64,000 nt of DNA from assembly GCA_022842245.1 (NCBI GenBank), contig JALHPZ010000007.1:157674-221673 (forward strand), given 5' to 3'. Positions 34,825-42,650 of this stretch are shown piece after piece. The first letter of the stretch is position 1. The number at the start of each line of letters is the position of its first letter. The position numbers and the translations under genes were made by a program. The notes beneath the pieces are model-generated. The model made no database searches. It was given only the letters and a program-made list of their open reading frames with translations, and had not been told where the DNA came from. This stretch comes from Gemmataceae bacterium (lineage in GTDB: Bacteria; Planctomycetota; Planctomycetia; Gemmatales; Gemmataceae).

Positions 34825-35195
34825 TCGCGCCGTTCGATTTCGGCCGTGTCGATCTCAAGCTTTTCGAGCACGCTTCGGATGCCTTGAAACAAGTGAAGGA
34901 GTGCCGATTTGTTCGGCTCTTTCTCGCTCGCGATTCGATCGTACGGAAGGAAAATCGAATACTCGACCTGCTTACTTTTCTTGTAGTTCGTCGGTCCTCG
35001 AATTTCGTTTTCTGCAATCGAGAACTTGGCGCTCATCCTGAAGATTAATGTGTAATTATCCCCGTATTTATCGAGAAATAATTGAGATGGTACCGTCGCT
35101 TGGGTCAATTCTCGATGAATCCGCTGTTGGAAGAGATGCCCGAAAGGAAAAGTGGCTCCAACTTCGATGTAGATTTGCGTCACATAGATTTTCAT
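34764..35195 (-). CDS. Hypothetical protein, possibly Imm44-like immunity protein
   Basis: A 143-residue protein with Lys/Ile/Tyr-rich composition and lower GC than its neighbours. A hydrophobic N-terminus (KIYVTQIYIEVGATF), SKQVEYSIFLPYDRI and a C-terminal helix (SALLHLFQGIRSVLEKLEI) resemble Imm44-type immunity proteins, but this is a weak judgement by eye. No toxin gene is visible next to it. The last 20 or so codons lie in the 87-bp duplication. The composition suggests horizontal acquisition. Confidence 0.55.
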   Translation of the reverse strand: MKIYVTQIYIEVGATFPFGHLFQQRIHRELTQATVPSQLFLDKYGDNYTLIFRMSAKFSIAENEIRGPTNYKKSKQVEYSIFLPYDRIASEKEPNKSALLHLFQGIRSVLEKLEIDTAEIERRETNWIAEFCSEPTMFQDSEP

Positions 35196-35248
35196 CGAGC
35201 CGCCTCCTTGTCACGAATTCTATTCGAACCGTCCCAGTCGCGGCTGCA

Positions 35249-35276
35249 GTGACAGTTCGTCCCCGCCGGCTATTCT
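35249..35276 (+). promoter_or_regulatory. Promoter giving a leaderless or near-leaderless transcript
   Basis: GTGACA (35249-35254), a 16-nt spacer and TATTCT (35271-35276). The ATG of the next gene is at 35283, just where transcription should begin, so the mRNA may have no leader. Confidence 0.45.
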
Positions 35277-35282
35277 GTCGGC

Positions 35283-36233
35283 ATGTGCCCCGACGAGTTC
35301 GCTCTGTTGCAGGCGATCCGCGCCGCGCCGGCCGACGACGTGCCGCGGTTGGTGTACGCCGACTTCATCGAAGAACGTGGCGACGAAGCACGGGCCGAGT
35401 TCATCCGGATGCAATGTTCGGGCGCGAATCCCGATCAAGTCGAAGCGCTGCTGGCCGAGCATCGCGAACGGTGGGATGACCAACTCCGCCAACGGCTCGT
35501 CGATCGATATCCGAAAATCCGTTTCGGTCACGATCTCCTCGGCTGGAGTTACCGGCGGGGTTTCGCATCCACGCTGGAAGTGGATGCGCATTCGATCAAT
35601 GACATGCCGGAACTGCCGACGCACGTCGGACCGATCGACCACCTCGTGGTCCATGTCGATGCCGATTTGCCGGCGCCGATCGACGTGAACTGGCGGAACT
35701 GGAACCTGAACCATCTCAAGATTCTGGACTACCGCACTGGCGTCTCATCCGTCGGCGAACTCTTCGACAAGGTCCGGATCATCGGCCGTTCGTTTCGAAC
35801 GTCCCACTCGGCAGTGCCGATCCTCCGACTCGCGACGGACGCGCCGATCTTCGAATTCCGCGAACTCGTCTCCAGCGCCGTGTACATCCTGGAAGGGGAA
35901 TTGAACCCGGTCCTTCTCGTGGAAATCCAGCGACTACCCGGGAACGCATCGCATTGCTGCATCGACCCGCTGGGGATGTGGCCGCTGGTGAAGGGCTGGG
36001 CCGAAACGATTCTGAAGGACGAGTGGCGCGTGGTGCCGATCACGCTCGACGCGGGGCAGCAGGCGCGCGTGCCGTCGGCAAAGCTGAAGCACCTCGTGCG
36101 CTACTATCAACTCGCGGGATTGCCGCCGCCGGCGGAACTGGCCGTGCCGCCGTATCCGCAGGAGGAGCGCGAACGGCCTCCCCGGCCGAGCCTCCTCACC
36201 CGTGCCGCCCGTTGGTTCAGGCGGGGTCGGTAG
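35283..36233 (+). CDS. TIGR02996 domain protein
   Basis: A 316-residue protein. The first 45 residues are the TIGR02996 domain (DEFALLQAIRAAPADDVPRL, VYADFIEERGDEARAEFIRMQ), a module multiplied in Gemmata-type planctomycetes and usually followed by variable repeats. Here the rest is a non-repetitive alpha/beta region of unknown fold, ending in a basic tail. The role of the domain is not known. There is no ribosome-binding site before the ATG. Confidence 0.85.
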   Translation: MCPDEFALLQAIRAAPADDVPRLVYADFIEERGDEARAEFIRMQCSGANPDQVEALLAEHRERWDDQLRQRLVDRYPKIRFGHDLLGWSYRRGFASTLEVDAHSINDMPELPTHVGPIDHLVVHVDADLPAPIDVNWRNWNLNHLKILDYRTGVSSVGELFDKVRIIGRSFRTSHSAVPILRLATDAPIFEFRELVSSAVYILEGELNPVLLVEIQRLPGNASHCCIDPLGMWPLVKGWAETILKDEWRVVPITLDAGQQARVPSAKLKHLVRYYQLAGLPPPAELAVPPYPQEERERPPRPSLLTRAARWFRRGR

Positions 36234-36240
36234 CGGTTTG

Positions 36241-36316
36241 GGCGAGCGGGGGGCGTTAGCCCCCTGATTCTCGTATAGCTGATTCAGAATCAGGGGGCTG
36301 ACGCCCCCCGCTCGCC
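36241..36316. repeat. Long palindrome (30-bp arms, 16-nt loop), REP-like
   Basis: Left arm 36241-36270 and right arm 36287-36316 are inverted copies over all 30 positions with one T-G wobble. The arms are very GC-rich (GGCGAGCGGGGGGCG...). It fills the gap between the TIGR02996 gene and the MFS gene, ending 6 nt before the latter. It could act as a terminator or be a REP-like dispersed element. No other copy was seen in the window. Confidence 0.85.
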
Positions 36317-36322
36317 AAGAGT

Positions 36323-37612
36323 ATGCCGCTTATGTCGCAATCGCCCACCTCCCTCCGCACCGTCGTCGCGGCCAGCTTCATCGGCACGGCCATCGAGTGG
36401 TACGACTTCTTCCTCTACGGCACCGCCGCGGCGCTCGTCTTCAACAAGCTCTTCTTCCCGACCGTCGACCCGCTCACCGGCACCATGGCCGCGTTCGCTA
36501 CCTACGCCGTTGGTTTCCTCGCCCGGCCGCTCGGCGGCATCGTCTTCGGGCACTACGGCGACCGGCTCGGGCGGAAGTCGATGCTCATCGTCACGCTCAT
36601 GCTCGTCGGCCTCAGCACCTTCGCCATCGGATTGCTGCCGACGTACGAGTCCATCGGCATCGCCGCGCCGATCCTGCTCGTGCTATTGCGATTCGTGCAG
36701 GGCTTCGGCGTCGGCGGCGAGTGGGCCGGCGCGGTGCTGATGGTCGTCGAACACGGCGCGAAGTCCCGGCGCGGCTACTACGCCAGCTGGGTCCAGTCCG
36801 GCTCGCCGGTGGGATTGCTCCTCGCGACGGTCGCGTTCCAATCGGTGGCGATGCTGCCGGAGGAACAGTTCCTCTCGTGGGGCTGGCGCATCCCGTTCCT
36901 GCTCGGCATCGTCCTCACCGGCGTCGGCTATTTCATCCGGTTGAAGGTGATCGAAAGCCCGCTCTTCGAGGAAGCGATGCGGGCCGCGCCGAGCGAGAGA
37001 CCGCCGATCGTCGAGGTCTTCCGCCAGCATCCCCGCAACGTGCTGCTGGCGATGGGGGCGCGGATGGCCGAGAATGCGTACTTTTACTTCATCTCCGTCT
37101 TCGGGCTGAGCTACGCGACGCAGCAGTTGAAGATTCCGCAAGCGGTCATGCTGAACGCCATCGTACTGGCCGCCATCGTCCACACCTTCGCGACGCCGTT
37201 GTTCGGACTGCTATCGGATCGCATCGGCCGACGGCCGGTCTACCTCGGCGGCGCGCTCTTCATGGCGGCCTTCGCGTTCCCGTTCTTCGAACTCCTCGCG
37301 ATGAAGTCGACCGCCGCCGTCACGTTCGCGGTCGTCTTCGGCCTCGTCGGCCACGCCGCGATGTACGGCCCGCAGGCGGCGTTCCTGTCCGAACTCTTCG
37401 GCACGCGCGTCCGCTACACCGGGGCCTCGCTCGGCTACCAGTTGGCCGCGCCGTTCTCCGGCGGGATCGCGCCGCTGGTGGCGACGGCGCTGCTCGCGTT
37501 CACGGCCAACGACCCGTGGCCGGTCGCGGTCTACATGATTGGCTTGGCGGCGATCACCATCGTGGCCGTGTCGTTGGCGGCGGAGACGAATCGGGCAGAA
37601 CTGCGGGGGTAA
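36323..37612 (+). CDS. MFS transporter, metabolite:H+ symporter (ShiA/ProP-like) family
   Basis: A 429-residue, 12-span MFS protein. It carries the MHS family start VVAASFIGTAIEWYDFFLYG, the loop 2-3 motif GHYGDRLGRKSML, FVQGFGVGGEWAGAVLM in TM4, and SDRIGRRPVYLGG in the second half. Family members import organic acids, shikimate or osmolytes with protons. The substrate is not predictable from sequence. Alternative ATG at 36332. Confidence 0.9.
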   Translation: MPLMSQSPTSLRTVVAASFIGTAIEWYDFFLYGTAAALVFNKLFFPTVDPLTGTMAAFATYAVGFLARPLGGIVFGHYGDRLGRKSMLIVTLMLVGLSTFAIGLLPTYESIGIAAPILLVLLRFVQGFGVGGEWAGAVLMVVEHGAKSRRGYYASWVQSGSPVGLLLATVAFQSVAMLPEEQFLSWGWRIPFLLGIVLTGVGYFIRLKVIESPLFEEAMRAAPSERPPIVEVFRQHPRNVLLAMGARMAENAYFYFISVFGLSYATQQLKIPQAVMLNAIVLAAIVHTFATPLFGLLSDRIGRRPVYLGGALFMAAFAFPFFELLAMKSTAAVTFAVVFGLVGHAAMYGPQAAFLSELFGTRVRYTGASLGYQLAAPFSGGIAPLVATALLAFTANDPWPVAVYMIGLAAITIVAVSLAAETNRAELRG

Positions 37613-37621
37613 AAAGAAGTG

Positions 37622-37670
37622 GGGCGAGAGATTCGGCCGGGGACTCGCATACCCGGCTAGTCTCTCGCCC
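37622..37670 (+). terminator. Hairpin after the MFS gene
   Basis: GGGCGAGAGA (37622-37631) pairs perfectly with TCTCTCGCCC (37661-37670), and inside CCGGG (37637-37641) pairs with CCCGG (37652-37656). The apical loop is GACTCGCATA. Confidence 0.7.
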
Positions 37671-37707
37671 ACTGGATTGAGGGGAGCGGCCGGATTTCTC
37701 CGGTCGT

Positions 37708-37736
37708 GGCGGGCGGGACTCGCATACCGCGTCGCC
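37708..37736 (+). other. Second hairpin with the same loop as the preceding terminator
   Basis: GGCG-G-GCGG (37708-37716) pairs with CCGC-GT-CGCC (37727-37736). The 10-nt loop GACTCGCATA is identical to that of the hairpin at 37622-37670, although the stems differ. The region 37737-37995 holds no supported gene; an AATGCCC/GGGCATT hairpin lies near 37815-37845. Confidence 0.6.
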
Positions 37737-37995
37737 GACGGGTTTACTTGCACGCGGGATGCCAATCGAGAAGTCAAACGATGGAAAGAAAGCAGGCCTT
37801 CAAATTAAAGCATGAATGCCCAGCGGTTTACGTCGATCGGGCATTTCCGTTTCGGAGTTTGTGTCCGTTTCGCGAACTGGTCCGTTTCGGGAAATTGAAT
37901 CAGTCTGAAACAGTCCGTTGTGTCATTTTGCGGACATCCGACGTGTCCTGATTTCGTCGGATCGCCATGAAATCGCCCCAAGGCGTGTCGGGCCA

Positions 37996-38057
37996 GAGTG
38001 GGTCCGGAAAAAAGTGTGGGTCCGCGGAGGGGTGGCGCGGGGACGGCGGACCCACTC
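37996..38057 (+). promoter_or_regulatory. Possible alternative-pairing leader of thiSG
   Basis: Two copies of GTGGGTCCG lie in a row (within 37996-38006 and 38016-38025), and one downstream segment (38046-38057) can pair with either: 11 bp with the first or 10 bp with the second. Mutually exclusive hairpins before a thiamine gene suggest attenuation, but the TPP-riboswitch core elements are not present. Confidence 0.4.
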
Positions 38058-38118
38058 CGAAGTTTCCGGCATCCGGGCGAACCGGTATCCTGAACGTATC
38101 TCCGACCGGATGCGCACC

Positions 38119-39153
38119 ATGCCGACCATCACCGTGAACGCGGAACGCCGCTCCTTCGCCCAACCGCTGACCGTCGCGAATCTCCTCGCCGAGCTCGGCC
38201 GCGATCCGAAGAAGCTGGCGGTCGAGGTGAACCTCAACGTCGTGCCGCGGGCGGAGCACCCGACGACGGAGCTGCGCGACGGCGACGCCGTCGAGATCGT
38301 CACGCTCGTCGGCGGCGGGTCGCCGGCGCTCGATCCACCAATGGACAAGCCGCTCAAGGTCGGCAAGTTCACGTTCCGCTCCCGGCTCTTCACGGGGACC
38401 GGCAAGTATGCGAGCCACGAACTCATGCAGGAGTGCATGGACGCAAGCGGCTGCGAAGTGACGACCGTGGCCGTGCGGCGCGAACGGCTCATCGACAAGG
38501 ACGGCAAGAACCTGCTCGACTTCCTCGACCTGAAGCGTCTGACGATCCTGCCGAACACGGCCGGCTGCTTCAGTGCCGACGACGCGATCCGCCACGCCCG
38601 GCTCGCGCGCGAGCTGCTCACGAACCTCGAGAACCCCGGCGCCGACTGGGTGAAGCTCGAGTGCCTCGCGGACAAGAAGACGCTGCTGCCGGACCCGGTG
38701 GATACGCTGAAGGCGACCGAGCAACTGGTGAAGGAAGGGTTCACGGTGCTGGTCTACACGAGCGACGACCCGGTGCTGGCGAAGCGGCTGAAGAACGCCG
38801 GGGCCGCGAGCGTGATGCCGGCGGGCAGCCCCATCGGCTCCGGTCAGGGCATCCTGAACCCGAACAACATCCGCATCTGTCTGGAGTATTTGAAAGATGG
38901 CGACCCCGAGTATCCGGTGATCGTGGACGCCGGCGTCGGCACGGCGAGCGACGTCTCCGTCGCGATGGAACTCGGCTGCGACGGTGTGCTGCTGAACACC
39001 GCCATCGCGAGCGCCGCCGACCCGCTGCGCATGGCCTGGGCGATGCGTTACGCTACCGACGCCGGGCGGTTGGCGTACCTCGCGGGCCGCATCCCGAAAA
39101 AGCTCTACGCAAACGCGAGCAGCCCGACGGACGGATTGATTCGTGCCAAGTAG
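38119..39153 (+). CDS. thiG: ThiS-ThiG fusion (sulfur carrier / thiazole synthase)
   Basis: A 344-residue fusion for thiamine thiazole synthesis. Residues 1-67 are ThiS ([30 protein letters not shown]), and from about 78 ThiG ([53 protein letters not shown]), with the imine-forming lysine K179 in WVKLEC. Free ThiS needs a C-terminal Gly-Gly to carry sulfur; here the GGG at 65-67 is internal. An ATG three codons upstream (38110) is an alternative start. Confidence 0.92.
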   Translation: MPTITVNAERRSFAQPLTVANLLAELGRDPKKLAVEVNLNVVPRAEHPTTELRDGDAVEIVTLVGGGSPALDPPMDKPLKVGKFTFRSRLFTGTGKYASHELMQECMDASGCEVTTVAVRRERLIDKDGKNLLDFLDLKRLTILPNTAGCFSADDAIRHARLARELLTNLENPGADWVKLECLADKKTLLPDPVDTLKATEQLVKEGFTVLVYTSDDPVLAKRLKNAGAASVMPAGSPIGSGQGILNPNNIRICLEYLKDGDPEYPVIVDAGVGTASDVSVAMELGCDGVLLNTAIASAADPLRMAWAMRYATDAGRLAYLAGRIPKKLYANASSPTDGLIRAK

Positions 39154-39183
39154 TGGCGATGACCGTCTGAATTGTTCGTTGAA

Positions 39184-39777
39184 TTAGGGATTGTACCACC
39201 CGCGTACATCGACCCCTTGCATTCCCGCCCGCCGAGCGGCTTCCAGCCCGATATCGGTATCTTCGAACACCACGCAAAGCTCCGGCCGCACCCACATTCG
39301 CCGTGCCGCTTCGAGGAACACGTCCGGCTCCGGCTTGTGGCGGGCCGTGTCCTCGGCGCACACCACCGTGTGAAACCACTCGTCCACGCCGATGAATTTC
39401 AACGTCCGCTCCACCACCTCGCGGTAGCCGCCGCTCGCAACGGCCATCGGCAGCACATGCCGGTGATCGCGGGCAATGTCGTATACCACTTGCACCGGCT
39501 TCACGTCTTCGATCATCGTCAGGAACAACGCTTCCTTCTCGCGCACCATCGCGTCGAGATCGCCGAACGGGATGCCCTGCTCGGCGGACAGGATGCGGAT
39601 GATCTGTTTCGTCGGCACACCGCCCAGTTCGTAGAAGCGTTTCTCCGGGAAGGCGAAGCCGTGCCGGCCGAGCATCGCGGTCCACGCTTTGAAGTGGACC
39701 GGCATGGTGTCGGCGAGTGTGCCATCGCAGTCGAAGATGAGCGCGTGGGTGCCGGGCGGCGCGGTCCAGGGCGTCAT
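39184..39777 (-). CDS. HAD-family phosphatase (beta-phosphoglucomutase-like)
   Basis: A 197-residue haloacid-dehalogenase hydrolase. Motif I is ALIFDCDGTLADTMPVHFKAW, motif II VASGGYREVVERTL, motif III HKPEPDVFLEAA, motif IV FEDTDIGLEAARRAGM. The helical cap after motif I is of the beta-phosphoglucomutase type. It probably acts on sugar phosphates. The ATG overlaps the stop of the GH38-like gene by 4 nt, so the two are translated together. Confidence 0.88.
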   Translation of the reverse strand: MTPWTAPPGTHALIFDCDGTLADTMPVHFKAWTAMLGRHGFAFPEKRFYELGGVPTKQIIRILSAEQGIPFGDLDAMVREKEALFLTMIEDVKPVQVVYDIARDHRHVLPMAVASGGYREVVERTLKFIGVDEWFHTVVCAEDTARHKPEPDVFLEAARRMWVRPELCVVFEDTDIGLEAARRAGMQGVDVRGWYNP

Positions 39778-42572
39778 GCGAACTCCGCGCGGACGGTGAG
39801 GAGTTCGCCGGCCGAAAATTCCAGCGGGATCGCGCCTTCGAGCAGGGTAAGGTCCTGCAGCGGTTCTCCCATGAGGTCGACGAGTTTCGCCGAGGCCGGG
39901 TCGCGCGCGAAGCGGAGCTCGGCGGAGCCGGCGAATCCGGCGGTTTCGATGACTCTTGCCTCCACGGTCCGCGATTCGCCGACGGGTCGGAGCGAAGTGA
40001 GCAGCAGGCTGGGCAGGTCGAGGTTGCCGAGCCAGCCCGACGCGCCGATGTGCGGCGGTCCCTTCGCGGTTTCGACGACCGTCGGCGGGAGCGTCCAACC
40101 GGTGGCGGTTTGCATCGGATGTTCGCGGTCGAAGGCGAGGAGCAGTTCGAACCGCGTGGTCGTTTCGCCTTCGGGAACGAGGACGACGTCCATCATGCGC
40201 GATCCGTGTCGCTGGACGAACGGCAGTCCGCCGGTGAAGAGGAACGTGCGTTCCTTGCCGAGTCGGAATTCGAGGTAGTCGGGCGTGACGGGCCGGGCGT
40301 GCGTGGATTGGGAATTCGCTCCGTTGACGCCGCGGAATGTGGCGGCGCGGTCGTCGCGCCAGCCAAAACGACCGGCGAAATAGGCGTGCCACGGGTAGCC
40401 GGCCGGTTGGTGTTTCGGCGTGATCTCGATCGACAGTTCCAAGGCGGGGCGTCCGATCCACGCGCGGATGCGCTGGCGGAATTCGGCGAGGGTCTCGCCA
40501 TGCTCGTTCTCGATACGTCCGATGGCGGTGACTTCACCCAAGGCGGGACCGGTATTCGTCACCTGTACGCTCGTGGCGACCACCTTGCTGCCGGGGTTGT
40601 AGACGAGGTACTGCCCGAGGCGGTTGATGCGCGTCTTCATGTCGCGGAAGGCGCGTAGGCCGCCGGTGGCGGGGTCAAGTTCGGCTTCGAAGAATTCGTT
40701 GCGTACGGTCGTGAGTTCGGCTGTTTTGATTTTGGTCTTGAACTGGGGCGTCGAAGGAGAACCGCGGGGGATCCACGCGAATCCAAGGCCGGGGACTTCG
40801 ACGACCGCGCGAAGCGTGCCATCGGCGAATTCGCACGACTTCACGGGACCTTCGACGGGGATCGGGCCAGGCTGGTTCGTCAATTCCACAAGGACTCGAC
40901 GGGTGAATCCGCAGGAATTCAGGATCATGTGACCTGGCTGGTTCTCGATGGCCCGCACTTGCAGTCGCTCGGCGAGCGGTCGGGCGATGGCGGTTTCCAG
41001 TGTGTTCAATCGGTCGGCCGCTTCGTCCGGCAGCCCCTCCGCGCCGGGGTCCGGGCCTCGCGTTTCGATCTCCCGTTCAAGCTCCTGGAGTTGTACGAGA
41101 CGGTCGAGTTCGCCCGGCGTCACCGGATTGAGCGAGCGGTGCAGGGCGGCGAGTGCAAAGGCCGCATCTACTCGGCGGCGCATCCGGGCGTGCTTGGCGA
41201 AGCCGCCGACGGTGTCGGGGCGGTGGCGGTTCGTCACGCGGTCGTCGAGATAGTCGGAGAAGAATTCGTCGGCGCTCGCCACACCGGTGTAATCCCCCGC
41301 GTGCGTCTCGGAGAAGTATCGGCTCATGGTCGCCGGCTCGCCAATGACGCTGGCGAGTTCCGACAGCGCGAGGAAATCGGCATAGCCCTCGCCCGGCTCG
41401 CATTTGTGCAGCAGCGTCAGAGTGGGCGTGGAATCGTGAGTGATCGCCTGGTGCAGGTGATATGCGAGGTTGAAGAAGGTTTGTGGATCGCCGGCGGGCA
41501 GGGGATCTCGTGTGAAGACGTCGATCGACTTGCCGTCGGGTCCCGGCCAGCCGACCACCGAGGAATAGCGAGTCGGCACGGAGGCACCGTCGAGGCTTGT
41601 GGCGATGCCATGGCGGTAGCCGGCGAGCGAAAGCCACGAAGGGAGTTGCGGGTGGAATGCCGAGGTGCGGCGGGCGAAAACCGACGGTTCGATGCCAAGG
41701 AGTTTCCGGGCGGCCGCGTGGCCGGCACGGAGGTTCCAGAGTTGCGATTCGATCGGCAGTAACGCGTCTTCGCGTTCGCGTTCCGCGCCGACGCAGATTT
41801 CAAACGTCGACGGCAAGTCGGTGGGAAGGCCGCCTTTCAGTTCCGCGAAACGTTCCGGTTGCTCGTCTTTCAACCGACGGAGGGTGGATCCATCGACGAT
41901 TACGGTCGCCGGGCTTCTGGCGGCGATGCACGCCGGCCACGGCGCACCGAGATTCGCAGGGTCGGGGAGAATCCACTCGAGCAGGAAGATCTCGCCGCTG
42001 TGCGCGCCCTCGCGCGCGGTCCGTAGCTTCTCCGCCGCGTCCTTGAGCAGACGGCGACACTCGACGGGTTCGTCGACCCGTGCGGCGGCTTCGGATACGT
42101 TCTTCCAGAACCCGACGGCATCCAGCAACTTCTCGTGGTTCATGGCTTCGAAAAGCGTATCGACCACGAGATAGCCGAAGCCCAGTCCGGCGAAGAGACG
42201 GACGAGATCGGCGTCGACGTCGCGCCAGCCGTCGACCGCGACAAGTGCGTCCTTCAGGTTTTCATAAGTCCGGGACCGGCTTTCGGAGGAAGCGAATGCG
42301 ATTGCATTCGCCGCTTTCACACGGTCGAGCCAGTCGTCGGCCTGATAAACGGCGGGCCCTTCGGGGACCACGAAGACGCAACCCTCGCCCGGTTGGTCGT
42401 GGTCGTAGACGGAGGCGGGAAGCGGCGGACCTACGAGGCGTGCGAGCACGGCGGGGTGCCAAAGCGCGACATAACCGTTGATCCACGCGGCGCACTCGTT
42501 GGCATTGAGCGTGACCGGGTACGATGTCGGCGGTCGATACGGGGAGAGCAAAAAAGCGCAGCGTTCGCTCAT
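39774..42572 (-). CDS. Glycoside hydrolase family 38-like protein
   Basis: A 932-residue protein with no signal peptide. The N-terminal half looks like a GH38/GH57-type barrel region. The second half has the GH38 beta-sandwich pattern: NSCGFTRRVLVELTNQ, VEVPGLGFAWIPRG, VRNEFFEAELDPATGGLRAF and RINRLGQYLVYN. GH38 enzymes are alpha-mannosidases; I cannot place the catalytic Asp with certainty, so activity is open. ATG at 42570-42572 (MSERCAFLLSPYRPP) is the start; upstream of it the open frame is not coding-like. It is coupled to the HAD phosphatase. Confidence 0.62.
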   Translation of the reverse strand: MSERCAFLLSPYRPPTSYPVTLNANECAAWINGYVALWHPAVLARLVGPPLPASVYDHDQPGEGCVFVVPEGPAVYQADDWLDRVKAANAIAFASSESRSRTYENLKDALVAVDGWRDVDADLVRLFAGLGFGYLVVDTLFEAMNHEKLLDAVGFWKNVSEAAARVDEPVECRRLLKDAAEKLRTAREGAHSGEIFLLEWILPDPANLGAPWPACIAARSPATVIVDGSTLRRLKDEQPERFAELKGGLPTDLPSTFEICVGAEREREDALLPIESQLWNLRAGHAAARKLLGIEPSVFARRTSAFHPQLPSWLSLAGYRHGIATSLDGASVPTRYSSVVGWPGPDGKSIDVFTRDPLPAGDPQTFFNLAYHLHQAITHDSTPTLTLLHKCEPGEGYADFLALSELASVIGEPATMSRYFSETHAGDYTGVASADEFFSDYLDDRVTNRHRPDTVGGFAKHARMRRRVDAAFALAALHRSLNPVTPGELDRLVQLQELEREIETRGPDPGAEGLPDEAADRLNTLETAIARPLAERLQVRAIENQPGHMILNSCGFTRRVLVELTNQPGPIPVEGPVKSCEFADGTLRAVVEVPGLGFAWIPRGSPSTPQFKTKIKTAELTTVRNEFFEAELDPATGGLRAFRDMKTRINRLGQYLVYNPGSKVVATSVQVTNTGPALGEVTAIGRIENEHGETLAEFRQRIRAWIGRPALELSIEITPKHQPAGYPWHAYFAGRFGWRDDRAATFRGVNGANSQSTHARPVTPDYLEFRLGKERTFLFTGGLPFVQRHGSRMMDVVLVPEGETTTRFELLLAFDREHPMQTATGWTLPPTVVETAKGPPHIGASGWLGNLDLPSLLLTSLRPVGESRTVEARVIETAGFAGSAELRFARDPASAKLVDLMGEPLQDLTLLEGAIPLEFSAGELLTVRAEFA

Positions 42573-42650
42573 AAGCGGGTATGGATCCCGTTGGATGGTC
42601 GGGGGTTCGTTTGCACTTATAGTACTGGCATACGAATCGGGAGGAATGCC

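Noticed and set aside
37671..38118. TPP riboswitch before thiSG
   Set aside because: The CUGAGA and ACCUGAUCUGG core sequences are not present.
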